NCBI GenBank assembly: GCA_963732365.1
Contig: CAVSZC010000005.1
Coordinates: forward strand, 1,240,001 to 1,304,000
Length of the DNA: 64,000 nucleotides
Source: SR-FBR-E99 sp963732365
Lineage (GTDB): Bacteria; Bacteroidota; Bacteroidia; Bacteroidales; VadinHA17
Reading direction: 5' to 3'
The notes beneath the pieces are model-generated. The model made no database searches. It was not told the origin of the DNA and worked only from the letters and a program-made list of their open reading frames with translations. Shown one piece after another: positions 31,247-39,556 of the stretch (within the stretch, counting starts at the first letter, position 1; every line of letters begins with the position of its first letter). Both the position numbers and the translations under genes were made by a program.

Positions 31247-32134
31247 CTATAATCCGCTTCTTTTTAACACTTTTTCTCTTCCCCTGGTGATGAGGTAGAC
31301 GCCTGCCAGTATTACTGAGATTGAGACGATCATCACCGGTCTTATGGTTTCGTTAATGAATATACCCCATCCGGTTGAGACAACAGGGCTCAGGTATGTT
31401 ACCGAGACGGCATACATGGGTGACTTGCGTATTATCAGCCAGGAATAGAAGCTGTTGGCTACAAATGTGCCGGCTACCGAGAGCAGAAGAATACATGCGA
31501 AGCCATACTGCCAGCCCGGCGAGGCAAATGATTGCTCCAGGTTTGAGAACAACAAAACTGTTCCGGCAAAAGGGCCTATGAAGAAGTATGCCAGCGACAT
31601 AATGCCAAAGCCGCTCAGCCCCTTTACGGTTCCTATCTCGTTCGCGCTTATCCCATAGAGCATGGTTGCGAGGACAACGAACAGACCGTAATAGTTGAAT
31701 GCCAGTCCGCCCCGGTAAAGAAGCCCGAGTGCGCCCACGAGGCCGAGCGCCACACCTGTTGCCTGCAATGGTTTTATCGTGCGCGAATAGAAGAACAGTC
31801 CTACAACAAGTGTAAAGACAGGGGAAAGGGAATTGAGCATTCCCGCCAGGGAGCTCTCGATACGTGTCTGGGCAAGAGGGAAGAGAAAAGCCGGGAAGAA
31901 GTTGCCTGCCAGGCTTATTAGCAGGAAGCTTCTGATATTTCTGCGGGTTAGATATTTAAGGTTTCGTATCGAGAAAGGGAGAAAGCAGATCCATGTAATT
32001 ATTATCCTTAAACCTGCCACCTGTAGCGGAGTGAATGACTTCAGCCCCTCCCTCATAAGTATATATGATGACCCCCAGACAAAAGCCAGAAGGATCAGCA
32101 CTGACGCATAAAGCGGTTCTTTCGATTTTTCCAT
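31247..32134 (-). CDS. EamA/DMT-family transporter
   Basis: An inner-membrane exporter of the drug/metabolite superfamily with ten predicted helices in two EamA repeats. The 295-residue sequence starts with LYASVLILLAFVWGSSYILMREGL, contains FTPLQVAGLRIIITWICFLPF in the first repeat and LSPVVSTGWGIFINE in the second, and ends with a basic tail (TRGREKVLKRSGL). Substrate unknown. It is divergent from the lysE-like gene, another small-molecule exporter. Confidence 0.9.
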   Translation of the reverse strand: MEKSKEPLYASVLILLAFVWGSSYILMREGLKSFTPLQVAGLRIIITWICFLPFSIRNLKYLTRRNIRSFLLISLAGNFFPAFLFPLAQTRIESSLAGMLNSLSPVFTLVVGLFFYSRTIKPLQATGVALGLVGALGLLYRGGLAFNYYGLFVVLATMLYGISANEIGTVKGLSGFGIMSLAYFFIGPFAGTVLLFSNLEQSFASPGWQYGFACILLLSVAGTFVANSFYSWLIIRKSPMYAVSVTYLSPVVSTGWGIFINETIRPVMIVSISVILAGVYLITRGREKVLKRSGL

Positions 32135-32161
32135 TCAGGCTTGTAAAATTATTGAATTTAT

Positions 32162-32169
32162 TATATTTG
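32162..32169 (+). promoter_or_regulatory. Probable promoter of the lysE-like gene
   Basis: TATATTTG is an exact -7 match, with TTG at 32141-32143 and an 18-base spacer fitting a -33 element. It is part of a 16-base sequence, AATTTATTATATTTGC (32155-32170), that is repeated exactly at 32904-32919 on the other side of the gene. Confidence 0.65.
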
Positions 32170-32191
32170 CGGGCTATACCATTATTTGAAA

Positions 32192-32845
32192 ATGTTTCCG
32201 GCTATCATTTTATTCTTTAAAGGTCTTGTACTCGGGCTGGGTGTGTCGGCACCTCCGGGTCCCAATGCCATGCTCATGATAAGCAGGACATTGCGGAAGG
32301 GACATTTCTCGGGCTTCATGACCGGGATGGGTGTGGCGACGGCAGATACGCTGTTTGCCATTATTGCCGGCCTTGGCTTTTCATATATCATAGGCTTTAT
32401 CAATGAGGAGAGCTTCTATATAAAGCTTATTGCCGGAGTACTGGTAGCCGCCATAGGCGTTAAGCTGTTCCTCTCCAATCCGGTGGCGGATATCCGCAGC
32501 AGGTTCCGTGAGACCCTCATAAGCACTCCGGTACAGGATTACTTTTCGGTCTTTATGCTCGCCCTTACGAATCCCTTCTCCATCTTCATCTTCATCGCCC
32601 TCTACCCGGGGATGAATATCAGCTTCACCGGCCCCGGGATACTGGTGCCGTCGCTGATCATCATCGGTGTTTTCACAGGTGCATCAGCATGGTGGTTCAT
32701 CTTCAGCTGGATTGTAAACCGCTTCAGTCGATCGATGAGGCTCAGAAGCATCGTTACCCTGACCAGAGTCACTGCCGCAGTGGTGATCACCATAGGGCTT
32801 ATAGTTCTCGTCACCCTGTTTCTCCCACACACAAAGCTCGGTTAA
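32192..32845 (+). CDS. LysE-family amino-acid exporter
   Basis: The 217-residue protein has six hydrophobic segments and the LysE-family N-terminal motif GLGVSAPPGPNAMLMISRTLRKG (core PPGPNAMLMISRTLR), which marks exporters of basic amino acids, homoserine or threonine. I choose the ATG at 32192; a TTG two codons upstream is possible. The 16-base promoter segment before it is repeated after it. The substrate cannot be read from sequence. Confidence 0.88.
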   Translation: MFPAIILFFKGLVLGLGVSAPPGPNAMLMISRTLRKGHFSGFMTGMGVATADTLFAIIAGLGFSYIIGFINEESFYIKLIAGVLVAAIGVKLFLSNPVADIRSRFRETLISTPVQDYFSVFMLALTNPFSIFIFIALYPGMNISFTGPGILVPSLIIIGVFTGASAWWFIFSWIVNRFSRSMRLRSIVTLTRVTAAVVITIGLIVLVTLFLPHTKLG

Positions 32846-32910
32846 AAAAGGCCCTCAGCGATGATTTTTTGCAAATGAATTCAGAATATCTTTGGAAGAA
32901 ATAAATTTAT

Positions 32911-32918
32911 TATATTTG
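32911..32918 (+). promoter_or_regulatory. Orphan promoter upstream of a candidate small RNA
   Basis: TATATTTG lies in a 16-base exact repeat of the lysE promoter core, with TTTG at 32891-32894 as a possible -33 element. No protein start is close: the next gene begins over 200 bases downstream, beyond a strong terminator. Confidence 0.6.
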
Positions 32919-32924
32919 CTATAG

Positions 32925-33050
32925 TTTTATTACGAAGTAAAGTCTGACAGATACAAAGTCATGATACTTTGAAGATGCTTTTTACTGTCCAAAAGCAATT
33001 TTTCCATTCTTTTCATGGCTGCCCCGCTTTTTTCGGCGGGGCTTTTGCTT
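32925..33050 (+). ncRNA. Candidate small noncoding RNA
   Basis: About 120 bases lie between an orphan -7 element and a strong intrinsic terminator, without a supportable ORF. An internal hairpin CAAAGT/ACTTTG (32954-32971) has a six-base loop, and a U-rich, mostly unstructured segment follows. It does not show the GGAA tetraloop signature of SRP RNA. A 25-codon frame starting MLFTVQKQFF crosses the terminator stem and is probably fortuitous. Both transcript ends are predictions. Confidence 0.45.
33021..33050 (+). terminator. Rho-independent terminator
   Basis: GCCCCGC (33021-33027) pairs perfectly with GCGGGGC (33036-33042) around TTTTTTCG, followed by TTTTGCTT. No ORF ends just upstream: the lysE-like gene stops nearly 180 bases earlier with a promoter in between. 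Confidence 0.82.
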
Positions 33051-33126
33051 AAAACCACTGTACTTTTCATCTCTTAAAGAGAATCTGATCATACCATTTT
33101 GCAATTTTTGTTGCTAACTTAACGGG

Positions 33127-33861
33127 GTGAAAAGGTTAAGACAGTTAAGAGGATTTTTTCTAAGCCTTGCAGGTCTGGTAATTATTTCTATTCAGGGCTG
33201 TGCTCCCATAGGGTCAATTGCAGTACATGAGTTTGGAGCCGGGTTCTATGAACTAAAGACCGGGAATGGAGAATCGGCTAAAGTGTATGCCGAAGTAAAT
33301 GATGATTCACTTGTAGTATATAAGATTAAGCCCGGATTACCCGAAGTACCTGATCCGGCATCAGGGCAGGGGATAACAATGAATAAGGTTGACACAGGTA
33401 ATTTTCTCTTTAACAGTAAGTTTATAAAAAACTCGATAGAGTTTGACATTTCAACAATTCTTACAAAAATGCGCCCGCCTGCATCAGGCGTTCCTGTTCA
33501 GATGAATGCCAACCTTAATGCTCTTGCATATATAGGCACCAGAAAAGATTATTATACACTAAAAAGTCACACAACAGTAATGAACAGGAGTACCTCTTTT
33601 ATTAAACAGTTTGGTTTTGATGTTGGTATCTTTGCCGGAATAGGTATTACCCCGATCAATCCGACTGTAACAAATGACAAAACATCTCTGGAATATGACG
33701 GCATAGTTTTCCAGAAGGGTATCGCAGCATTCTTTACTGTTGACTATATTTCAATTGGCATAGCCTTAGGTTTTGACAGCCTTATCGGCAATGATTCAGA
33801 AATTTGGATTTATCATAACAGACCATATATAGGTCTTGCACTGGGGATTGCCAACTTCTGA
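33127..33861 (+). CDS. Putative lipoprotein of unknown function, AT-rich
   Basis: The 244-residue product, starting at a GTG, has a signal sequence (MKRLRQLRGFFLSLAGLVIIS) and a possible lipidated Cys in IQGCAPIG. The body is beta-rich with no motif I know (ALAYIGTRKDYYTLKSHTT; IAAFFTVDYISIGIALGF; the last part could be a small barrel ending in GIANF). Its base composition is visibly richer in A and T and less in CTC/CGG codons than the neighbours, which may mean later acquisition. It stands alone between a terminator and the dipeptidase gene. Confidence 0.75.
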   Translation: MKRLRQLRGFFLSLAGLVIISIQGCAPIGSIAVHEFGAGFYELKTGNGESAKVYAEVNDDSLVVYKIKPGLPEVPDPASGQGITMNKVDTGNFLFNSKFIKNSIEFDISTILTKMRPPASGVPVQMNANLNALAYIGTRKDYYTLKSHTTVMNRSTSFIKQFGFDVGIFAGIGITPINPTVTNDKTSLEYDGIVFQKGIAAFFTVDYISIGIALGFDSLIGNDSEIWIYHNRPYIGLALGIANF

Positions 33862-33869
33862 TCCTCAGC

Positions 33870-33892
33870 CTGATAAAGTTCCGGATTATCAG
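33870..33892 (+). terminator. Weak hairpin after the AT-rich lipoprotein gene
   Basis: CTGATAA (33870-33876) pairs with TTATCAG (33886-33892) around a nine-base loop, just after the stop codon. The T-rich run (33901-33916) comes several bases later, so efficient termination is doubtful. Confidence 0.35.
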
Positions 33893-33991
33893 ACTCGTCA
33901 TTTTAACCTTTTTTAATCTTTCAGACAGCTTCATTCAGTTTCAACGCTGCAACTAATAACTATATTAGCCCCTGTTTTAAACCTGATTGAG

Positions 33992-35218
33992 ATGAGACTT
34001 ATTCTTGCCTGTCTGGCAACAATGATACTTGCAACCGCATGTGCCTCTGATGAGGAGAGGGTCAGCCGCAAGGCAGACAAATTGCATCAGGCCATGCTTA
34101 CTGTTGACACGCACTGTGACACACCGATGCGCCTTTCTCGCGTGGGTTTTGACCTGGGAAAGAGGAATGAGCGTGGTTGTGTCGACTTTCCGAGAATGAA
34201 GGAGGGGGGGCTCGATGCCGAGTTCTTCGCCGTTTTCATCGGGCAGGGCCCGCGAACACCCGAAGCCTATGAAGCCGAACACGCAAACACACTTGAGATA
34301 TTTGACTCAATTTATAAGAGCCTTGAGCGTTACCCTGAGATGGCCGGGCTGGCTCTCACCCCTGAAGATGCAATGAAACTTAAGGCTGAGGGCAGGGTAG
34401 CTATTTTCATCGGGGTAGAGAACGGTTATCCCGTCGGCACTGACCTCTCAAGGGTCAGCCAGTATTACGAACGGGGAGCTCGCTATATCACTCTTTGTCA
34501 TTCAGCGAATAATGATATTTGTGATTCATCTACAGATCACAATGGTCCTGAACATGGCGGTCTCTCAGCCTATGGCGAGGAGGTAGTAAAGGAGATGAAC
34601 AGGCTGGGCATGCTTGTAGACGTGTCTCATATCTCAGATGACTCATTTTATGATGTGATACGGGTCTCCGGTGCGCCGGTGATCGCCTCTCACTCATCCT
34701 GCAGGGCTCTTTGCGAGAGCCCGCGCAACCTTGATGATGAGATGCTGCAGGCACTGAAGAAAAACGGAGGGGTGATCCAGATATGTCTTCTGAGCGACTA
34801 TCTGCGGCAGCCCGAACCTAATCCCGAGCTTGATGCAAAGATGAAAGAGCTTCGCGAAAAATGGAAGGCAATGGGACCTGACCTTACCGAGGCTCAGCAA
34901 GAACAGCGATGGACTGAATACTCACAGCTGAGAGAGAAGTATGTCAAGCTTGCTACGGTGGCTGATGCCGTTAATCATGTGCAGCATGTCGTTGACATCA
35001 TCGGCATTGACCATGTGGGAATAGGGTCTGACTTTGACGGAGGTGGCGGAATAGAAGGATGCACTGATGTTTCCATGATGAAAAACATAACAAAAGAGCT
35101 TATCCGCCGCGGGTTCAGCAATGACGACATTAAAAAGATATGGGGCGGCAATTTCATGCGCGTGATGAGCCAGGCGCAGGCTCTTGCTACTTCCTCTCCT
35201 TCACCCTCGAGAATCTGA
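33992..35218 (+). CDS. Membrane dipeptidase (M19 family) lipoprotein
   Basis: Zinc dipeptidase of the renal-dipeptidase type, expected to hydrolyse dipeptides at the cell envelope. The 408-residue product shows the metal ligands H41 and D43 (DTHCDTPMRL), bridging E143 (GVENGYP), H213 (DVSHISDDS), H234 (IASHSSCRAL) and the Asp of GSDFDGG. The signal sequence ends at Cys17 followed by ASDEER; acidic residues at this place resemble the Bacteroidota lipoprotein surface-export signal. The last 32 bases overlap the end of the convergent VOC gene. Confidence 0.92.
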   Translation: MRLILACLATMILATACASDEERVSRKADKLHQAMLTVDTHCDTPMRLSRVGFDLGKRNERGCVDFPRMKEGGLDAEFFAVFIGQGPRTPEAYEAEHANTLEIFDSIYKSLERYPEMAGLALTPEDAMKLKAEGRVAIFIGVENGYPVGTDLSRVSQYYERGARYITLCHSANNDICDSSTDHNGPEHGGLSAYGEEVVKEMNRLGMLVDVSHISDDSFYDVIRVSGAPVIASHSSCRALCESPRNLDDEMLQALKKNGGVIQICLLSDYLRQPEPNPELDAKMKELREKWKAMGPDLTEAQQEQRWTEYSQLREKYVKLATVADAVNHVQHVVDIIGIDHVGIGSDFDGGGGIEGCTDVSMMKNITKELIRRGFSNDDIKKIWGGNFMRVMSQAQALATSSPSPSRI

Positions 35219-36269
35219 GTGACTTGATCATCCAGCCCGGAAGAGCCTTGTTCGGGTTACGTTTCTTGAGATCAAGGTACCAGCCCAGTTTCTTGATGAT
35301 TGGCACCTTGTGCGTCTCGACAAACTCAATAAGAGTGCCGTCCGGGTCTTCGATATATGCGAAGTGGCCGGCCGCTTCACCCATGTCAAAGCTGTTTCCT
35401 TCGTGGCTTCTCTGGCTGTCAACCCTGAAAGGACAGCCTGTTTCAAGGCAGTAGTTGCGCAGCTTGTCCATACCGCTGATATCGTAGCAGAGATGGATAA
35501 AGCCAAGGTCACCCCAGTATCTACCTTCAAATATCTTCGTTGCTGTTTTGTCCATCGCCTCCACAAGCTCAATCAGGCTCTGTCCGAAGAGCGGATTAAA
35601 CCCGCCGTGGAAAGGCTTTGAGGGGGCAAGCAGCAACCGCCTGAAGCGTCCCTTGCCGCCGGGAACAGATAAAAGGTCATCAAAGTTACCGGTTTTATCA
35701 TAGACGATCCTGTCATAACCCAGCACGTCAGAGTAGATCTTCATTGCCTTCCCGATGTCTGACACACCTATAATGGCTCCGTAGGCTCCGCCCGATATCT
35801 TACGCAGGTTCATGAGCCAGTCAGTTGCCCTGACTATCTGAAAGAGATTACCGAAGGGATCTTTCACGAAGAAACTGACGTTCCCGGCGGGATCGGGTGC
35901 CGGCTCTCCGAGGCATTCAACACCAGCTGATATGAAATGCCTGTAGCTGGCGCTGACATCCCTTACCTTCATCTTGCAGGCAAAAATGCCATAGTCACCC
36001 AGCTTTGTCTCGCGGTCACGCGGCAGGGGCTCTCTTCCCTTGTACTGCCATACTTCAAATCCGCCACCGCTCTGAAGGTTCATCGCAAGAACGGCATGCC
36101 TGCTCCTCGGTTTTCCACCGGTATAAGGAAGCATGAGTTTGGCTTCAGCCTCCTCCTCGAAAATAAGACAGTCCATCCCGAAGACTTTGATATACCAGTT
36201 CCAGGCCGTGTTCAGGTCTTTCACCCCAACGCCTATCTGCTGAATGCCGCTGATCAGATATCCTTTCAT
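35187..36269 (-). CDS. Two-domain VOC-family protein (glyoxalase/dioxygenase-like)
   Basis: The 360-residue protein has two vicinal-oxygen-chelate halves: residues 1-150 (GVGVKDLNTAWNWYIKVFGMD; FFVKDPFGNLFQIV) and 160-325 (AIIGVSDIGKAMKIYSDVLGYD; FAYIEDPDGTLIEFVETHK). The second half keeps the His/Glu metal pattern (LGFIHLCYD, LIEFVE). The architecture is like 4-hydroxyphenylpyruvate dioxygenase or glyoxalases but no reaction can be assigned. The tail (KKLGWYLDLKKRNPNKALPGW) is basic. Nine bases separate it from the SDR gene upstream. Confidence 0.82.
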   Translation of the reverse strand: MKGYLISGIQQIGVGVKDLNTAWNWYIKVFGMDCLIFEEEAEAKLMLPYTGGKPRSRHAVLAMNLQSGGGFEVWQYKGREPLPRDRETKLGDYGIFACKMKVRDVSASYRHFISAGVECLGEPAPDPAGNVSFFVKDPFGNLFQIVRATDWLMNLRKISGGAYGAIIGVSDIGKAMKIYSDVLGYDRIVYDKTGNFDDLLSVPGGKGRFRRLLLAPSKPFHGGFNPLFGQSLIELVEAMDKTATKIFEGRYWGDLGFIHLCYDISGMDKLRNYCLETGCPFRVDSQRSHEGNSFDMGEAAGHFAYIEDPDGTLIEFVETHKVPIIKKLGWYLDLKKRNPNKALPGWMIKSLRFSRVKERK

Positions 36270-36278
36270 GATTGTTGC

Positions 36279-37079
36279 TTATGTGGGTTTCATTTTCTCT
36301 GCCATCCTGAAGAAGAGGGCAGGCAAGTATTTTCTTATTGAGAGCATCAGCAGCTCGCTGCTGCCCACAAGTATCTCGCGCCTGTTGCGCTTCAGTCCCC
36401 TTATGATCTGCCCTGCTGCTTTCTCAGGGGTGATCCCTTTGTCCAGTCCCTCGTCCATTTTGCCATGCTCTTCACCGCTGGCGGTGAGGGCACGAAAAGA
36501 GATTTTTGTTCTTACCCTCCCGGGGATGAGGACGGAGACTCTGATGTTATCCTTTTTATGTTCAAGCAGGAGAGTCTCGAAAAATCCGTGCAGTGCCTGT
36601 TTCGAAGCCGAGTAGGCAGACCTGAGTGGAAATCCGAACCGTCCTGAAATGGAGCTTGTAGCTGCTATCTGCCCTCCTCCGGCACTGATCATGAAAGGAA
36701 GAACCGCCTTTGTAAGAGCTATGGTGCCGAAGTAATTGACCTCCATGATCCTTCGGTCAAGCCACAGCGGAGTATCTATTATCAGTGCTCTCTGGCTTAT
36801 TCCCCCGATGTTAAGCAGTAAATCTATCCTTCCCTCTCTGGCAATAACCTCAGGGACTAATTTTTCAATAGCCGCAGCATCAGCGAGGTCAAAGGGCACT
36901 GCAATGACACTGCCCTTCATGTGTGAACAGCTATCTGCCACCCTGTCAAGCTGATCGCTGTCATATGATGAAGCTATTACTCTGCTTCCTTTGCTGACAA
37001 ATTCACAGACCAGTGCTTCACCTATGCCGGATGATGCTCCGGTGATCCACACAACCTTGCCGGAAAAGAAATCCTTCAT
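36279..37079 (-). CDS. Short-chain dehydrogenase/reductase
   Basis: NAD(P)-dependent oxidoreductase. The 266-residue sequence has the Rossmann motif TGASSGIGEAL (13-23), IGGIS near residue 91 in place of the usual NNAG, and the catalytic S143, Y156 and K160 (TSSISGRFGFPLRSAYSASK). It ends with a hydrophobic/basic stretch (LLMLSIRKYLPALFFRMAEK) that may attach it to the membrane, as in DHRS7-like reductases. It lies between an acyltransferase gene (two bases) and a VOC gene, so a role in lipid-related metabolism is plausible but unproved. Confidence 0.9.
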   Translation of the reverse strand: MKDFFSGKVVWITGASSGIGEALVCEFVSKGSRVIASSYDSDQLDRVADSCSHMKGSVIAVPFDLADAAAIEKLVPEVIAREGRIDLLLNIGGISQRALIIDTPLWLDRRIMEVNYFGTIALTKAVLPFMISAGGGQIAATSSISGRFGFPLRSAYSASKQALHGFFETLLLEHKKDNIRVSVLIPGRVRTKISFRALTASGEEHGKMDEGLDKGITPEKAAGQIIRGLKRNRREILVGSSELLMLSIRKYLPALFFRMAEKMKPT

Positions 37080-37081
37080 CT

Positions 37082-38410
37082 TTACAGCCTGGCTATTCGT
37101 TCGGTGAGCGAATTGTAAGTATCACGCAGCCTGATAAAAGCAGGGTTATTGACCGCCATAAGGGTTCTGACCCTGAATCCGCCAGCAGTCCTGCGATAAA
37201 GCATGAGCCAGTTCCAGGCAAGGAGCCCCATCACCGGTATAGCCAGGAAGGCGGCCAATGCGATCCACCACGGTTTGATGAAGATGAGGGCGAGCACCAG
37301 GTATAGCGGGAATATAAAGAAGCTGAGGGCAACGGTCATTCCGTACCTGATGGTGCTGGTAAAGGCCTCGTCCTTGACCTTCCGCGACTGGAGGGCGGGG
37401 ACCTTGAACATGATGAAGTTCAGTGCGGCACCAAGGATAAAGACCGGCATGGTAACAAGGAGGAACAGTGATGACAGCATCAGCCATCCGAAGGGGTGCT
37501 TTTTCTTTCTCAGGAGGCGGTAGGTGAGGTGAAGCTGTTGTGTCAGATCCCTTATCGTCAGGCTGTCATTACATATCTCCCCATATAGTTGAGGGTCAGT
37601 ATCACGCAGCTGGTTTATCTTGCCAACGAGCCTGGTGTCGCGGAAAAGCTTCGGATAACGGATGCTGTCATTGTACTTTTCATTGACTATGCTCCTCAGT
37701 TCATTGATGGCCTCATAATTATTCTCGTCACTGATGTGTACCATGACCTTCTTCATCTCTGACGAGAGCCTGTCACGCAGGTCAAGTAACCCTTTGTTAG
37801 GATTTTCCTTATAGGTGTCATAATATTCAGATACAGCTATCGGATGACCGTAGACCACGGTAAGCACCTCTCTGAAGAGCCAGTAGTGTGTGAACTCCAG
37901 CCCGACAGGTACAATGTTTATCTCCTTTGTGAAGTTTGACGCTTCAGCCGTCTGGAAAGCTATGCGGCAGATACCCTTCTTCAGCTGTCTCAGCCTCCGG
38001 TACCCTGCATGATTGCCTTCGGGAAGTATCACAAGCCCTGAGCGGCTTTCCATAACCCTGAGAGTGTCAGTGAAGGTCTCATCATTCTGCTTCAGGTTCT
38101 CAAAGCCGTCCCTCATACGGAATACCGGCAGCATTTTGAAACGGTACAGGATGCGGGCGAGGATTTTTTTCCTGAATATATCCGCCCTGGCAAGAAATAT
38201 GGGCTGTTTCTTCAGAGTGCATACTACCGCCAGTGCATCCATCAGGGCATTCTGATGATTCGGGGCATAGATGGTAGGTACCGAAAAGTCAATTCTGTCT
38301 TTGCCGTAGACTATCACCTTACGGTAATAGATGTAATTATGCCAGAAATCAACATATTTTCTGAGAAGAAGATAGAAGAAATCATACTTCTCGATATTCT
38401 TTTTACTCAT
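37082..38410 (-). CDS. PlsC-like acyltransferase with C-terminal membrane domain
   Basis: The 442-residue protein has an N-terminal lysophospholipid acyltransferase domain: APNHQNALMDALAVV holds the catalytic His52 and Asp58 (spacing five rather than the usual four), and LPEGNHAGYRRLRQLKKG replaces the canonical FPEGTR. From residue 300 there are three or four hydrophobic segments (WLMLSSLFLLVTMPVFILGAAL, FFIFPLYLVLALIFI, WWIALAAFLAIPVMGLLAW in order). The likely role is acylation of lysophosphatidic acid or a related glycerol lipid at the inner membrane. Confidence 0.87.
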   Translation of the reverse strand: MSKKNIEKYDFFYLLLRKYVDFWHNYIYYRKVIVYGKDRIDFSVPTIYAPNHQNALMDALAVVCTLKKQPIFLARADIFRKKILARILYRFKMLPVFRMRDGFENLKQNDETFTDTLRVMESRSGLVILPEGNHAGYRRLRQLKKGICRIAFQTAEASNFTKEINIVPVGLEFTHYWLFREVLTVVYGHPIAVSEYYDTYKENPNKGLLDLRDRLSSEMKKVMVHISDENNYEAINELRSIVNEKYNDSIRYPKLFRDTRLVGKINQLRDTDPQLYGEICNDSLTIRDLTQQLHLTYRLLRKKKHPFGWLMLSSLFLLVTMPVFILGAALNFIMFKVPALQSRKVKDEAFTSTIRYGMTVALSFFIFPLYLVLALIFIKPWWIALAAFLAIPVMGLLAWNWLMLYRRTAGGFRVRTLMAVNNPAFIRLRDTYNSLTERIARL

Positions 38411-38569
38411 GCCCCTGCCTTGTCGTTGATCGATACCAGATGGCCTCCGCCTTTCCGAATTACTAAGTTAGAAAAAAGAAATCACCCCCTTTGTTTCTGA
38501 ATTATAATTTGTTTCAGGCCGGAAACTAATTTAAGTATTTATACCACCCGGCGATACGGGGGGAGTGGT

Positions 38570-38947
38570 TTATTCCAGGAAATTTTCGATATCGCGCCGC
38601 TCCCGCTTTGTCGGACGGCCTGTCCCGCGAGGCCTGAAGCCGAAGAACATTTTGCTGTTGGGATTGATTCTGTTCATCTCCTCTTCAGGAGTGATATTCA
38701 GAATATATTCAGTGACCAGTTTTGCCCCTACACGGCCGGGAGGAAGCCCTTTGACCTGGTATGAATATGTCACTGGCGGCTTTCTTACCATGACAGTGGC
38801 TCCTGGCGTTATCATATGTGCAGGCTTCACCGGGAGGCCGTTCATCATCACTCTTCCTTTCCTGCATGCTTCAGTAGCCTCGCTTCGGGACTTGAAGAGT
38901 CTCACGGTCCAGAGGAACTTATCTATCCTTTCCGCTGTCAGGGTCAT
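38570..38947 (-). CDS. S4-domain RNA-binding protein (Hsp15-like)
   Basis: The 125-residue protein begins with the S4 fold RIDKFLWTVRLFKSRSEATEACRKG and KPAHMITPGATV, as in Hsp15 (HslR), which binds free 50S subunits carrying nascent chains. A basic C-terminal part (RGTGRPTKRERRDIENFLE) matches. Its start overlaps the end of pth by 29 bases. The prs-rplY-pth-S4 order is conserved in Bacteroidota. Confidence 0.9.
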   Translation of the reverse strand: MTLTAERIDKFLWTVRLFKSRSEATEACRKGRVMMNGLPVKPAHMITPGATVMVRKPPVTYSYQVKGLPPGRVGAKLVTEYILNITPEEEMNRINPNSKMFFGFRPRGTGRPTKRERRDIENFLE

Positions 38948-39527
38948 TGTCAGGTAGTGTTTTTCCTGCCTTGTTGTATGCAGTCATTGTCAGCTCGCAG
39001 CCTGCCGTACCGAATGAAAGGATGATTTCAACCGCCAGGGGCATCCTCTTTTTCATTATTTCGAGTTCCTCCGGGGTCCACTGCCCGAGTACATAGTTCA
39101 CCTGTCCTCCTCTGGGGTAGCTGTTGCCTATTCCCACACGCAGCCGTGCATATTCATCCGTGGCCAGTATCTCGCTGATGCTTGCCAGTCCGTTGTGTCC
39201 GCCGTGTCCTCCTTTGGCTCTCAGCCTCATTGTTCCGGTGGGAATGGCTATGTCATCGGTAATTACGAGAAGGTTTTCAGGGGTTATCTTCTCTTTCTGG
39301 AGCCAGTAACGGACTGCGTTACCGCTTCTGTTCATGAACGTGGAGGGCTTGAGGAGGATGAAGGAGGAGCCTTTGTGCCGCATCTCGGCCACAAAGCCAT
39401 ACCTGCTGTCTTTAAAAGAGATATTGGATGCAGCTGCGGCTGCATCCAATACCATGAACCCGACGTTATGCCGTGTGTTCCTGTACTCTTCGCCTATGTT
39501 GCCAAGACCGGCGATAAGATATTTCAA
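38919..39527 (-). CDS. pth: Peptidyl-tRNA hydrolase
   Basis: Releases tRNA from stalled peptidyl-tRNA. The 202-residue sequence has GLGNIGEEYRNTRHNVGFMVLD with the catalytic His, LLKPSTFMNRSGNAV, ITDDIAIPTGTMRLRAKGGHGGHNGL and RLRVGIGNS. The C-terminus is slightly long (DNDPDSGKDR). Located between rplY and the S4-domain gene. Confidence 0.97.
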   Translation of the reverse strand: MKYLIAGLGNIGEEYRNTRHNVGFMVLDAAAAASNISFKDSRYGFVAEMRHKGSSFILLKPSTFMNRSGNAVRYWLQKEKITPENLLVITDDIAIPTGTMRLRAKGGHGGHNGLASISEILATDEYARLRVGIGNSYPRGGQVNYVLGQWTPEELEIMKKRMPLAVEIILSFGTAGCELTMTAYNKAGKTLPDNDPDSGKDR

Positions 39528-39556
39528 GACAGAATTTATTTATGGCGGTGCCGGTG

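Noticed and set aside
33022..33060. 25-codon frame MLFTVQKQFF... as a leader peptide gene
   Set aside because: It runs through the terminator stem and loop; codons there are dictated by the hairpin. I prefer a noncoding RNA, though translation was not excluded.
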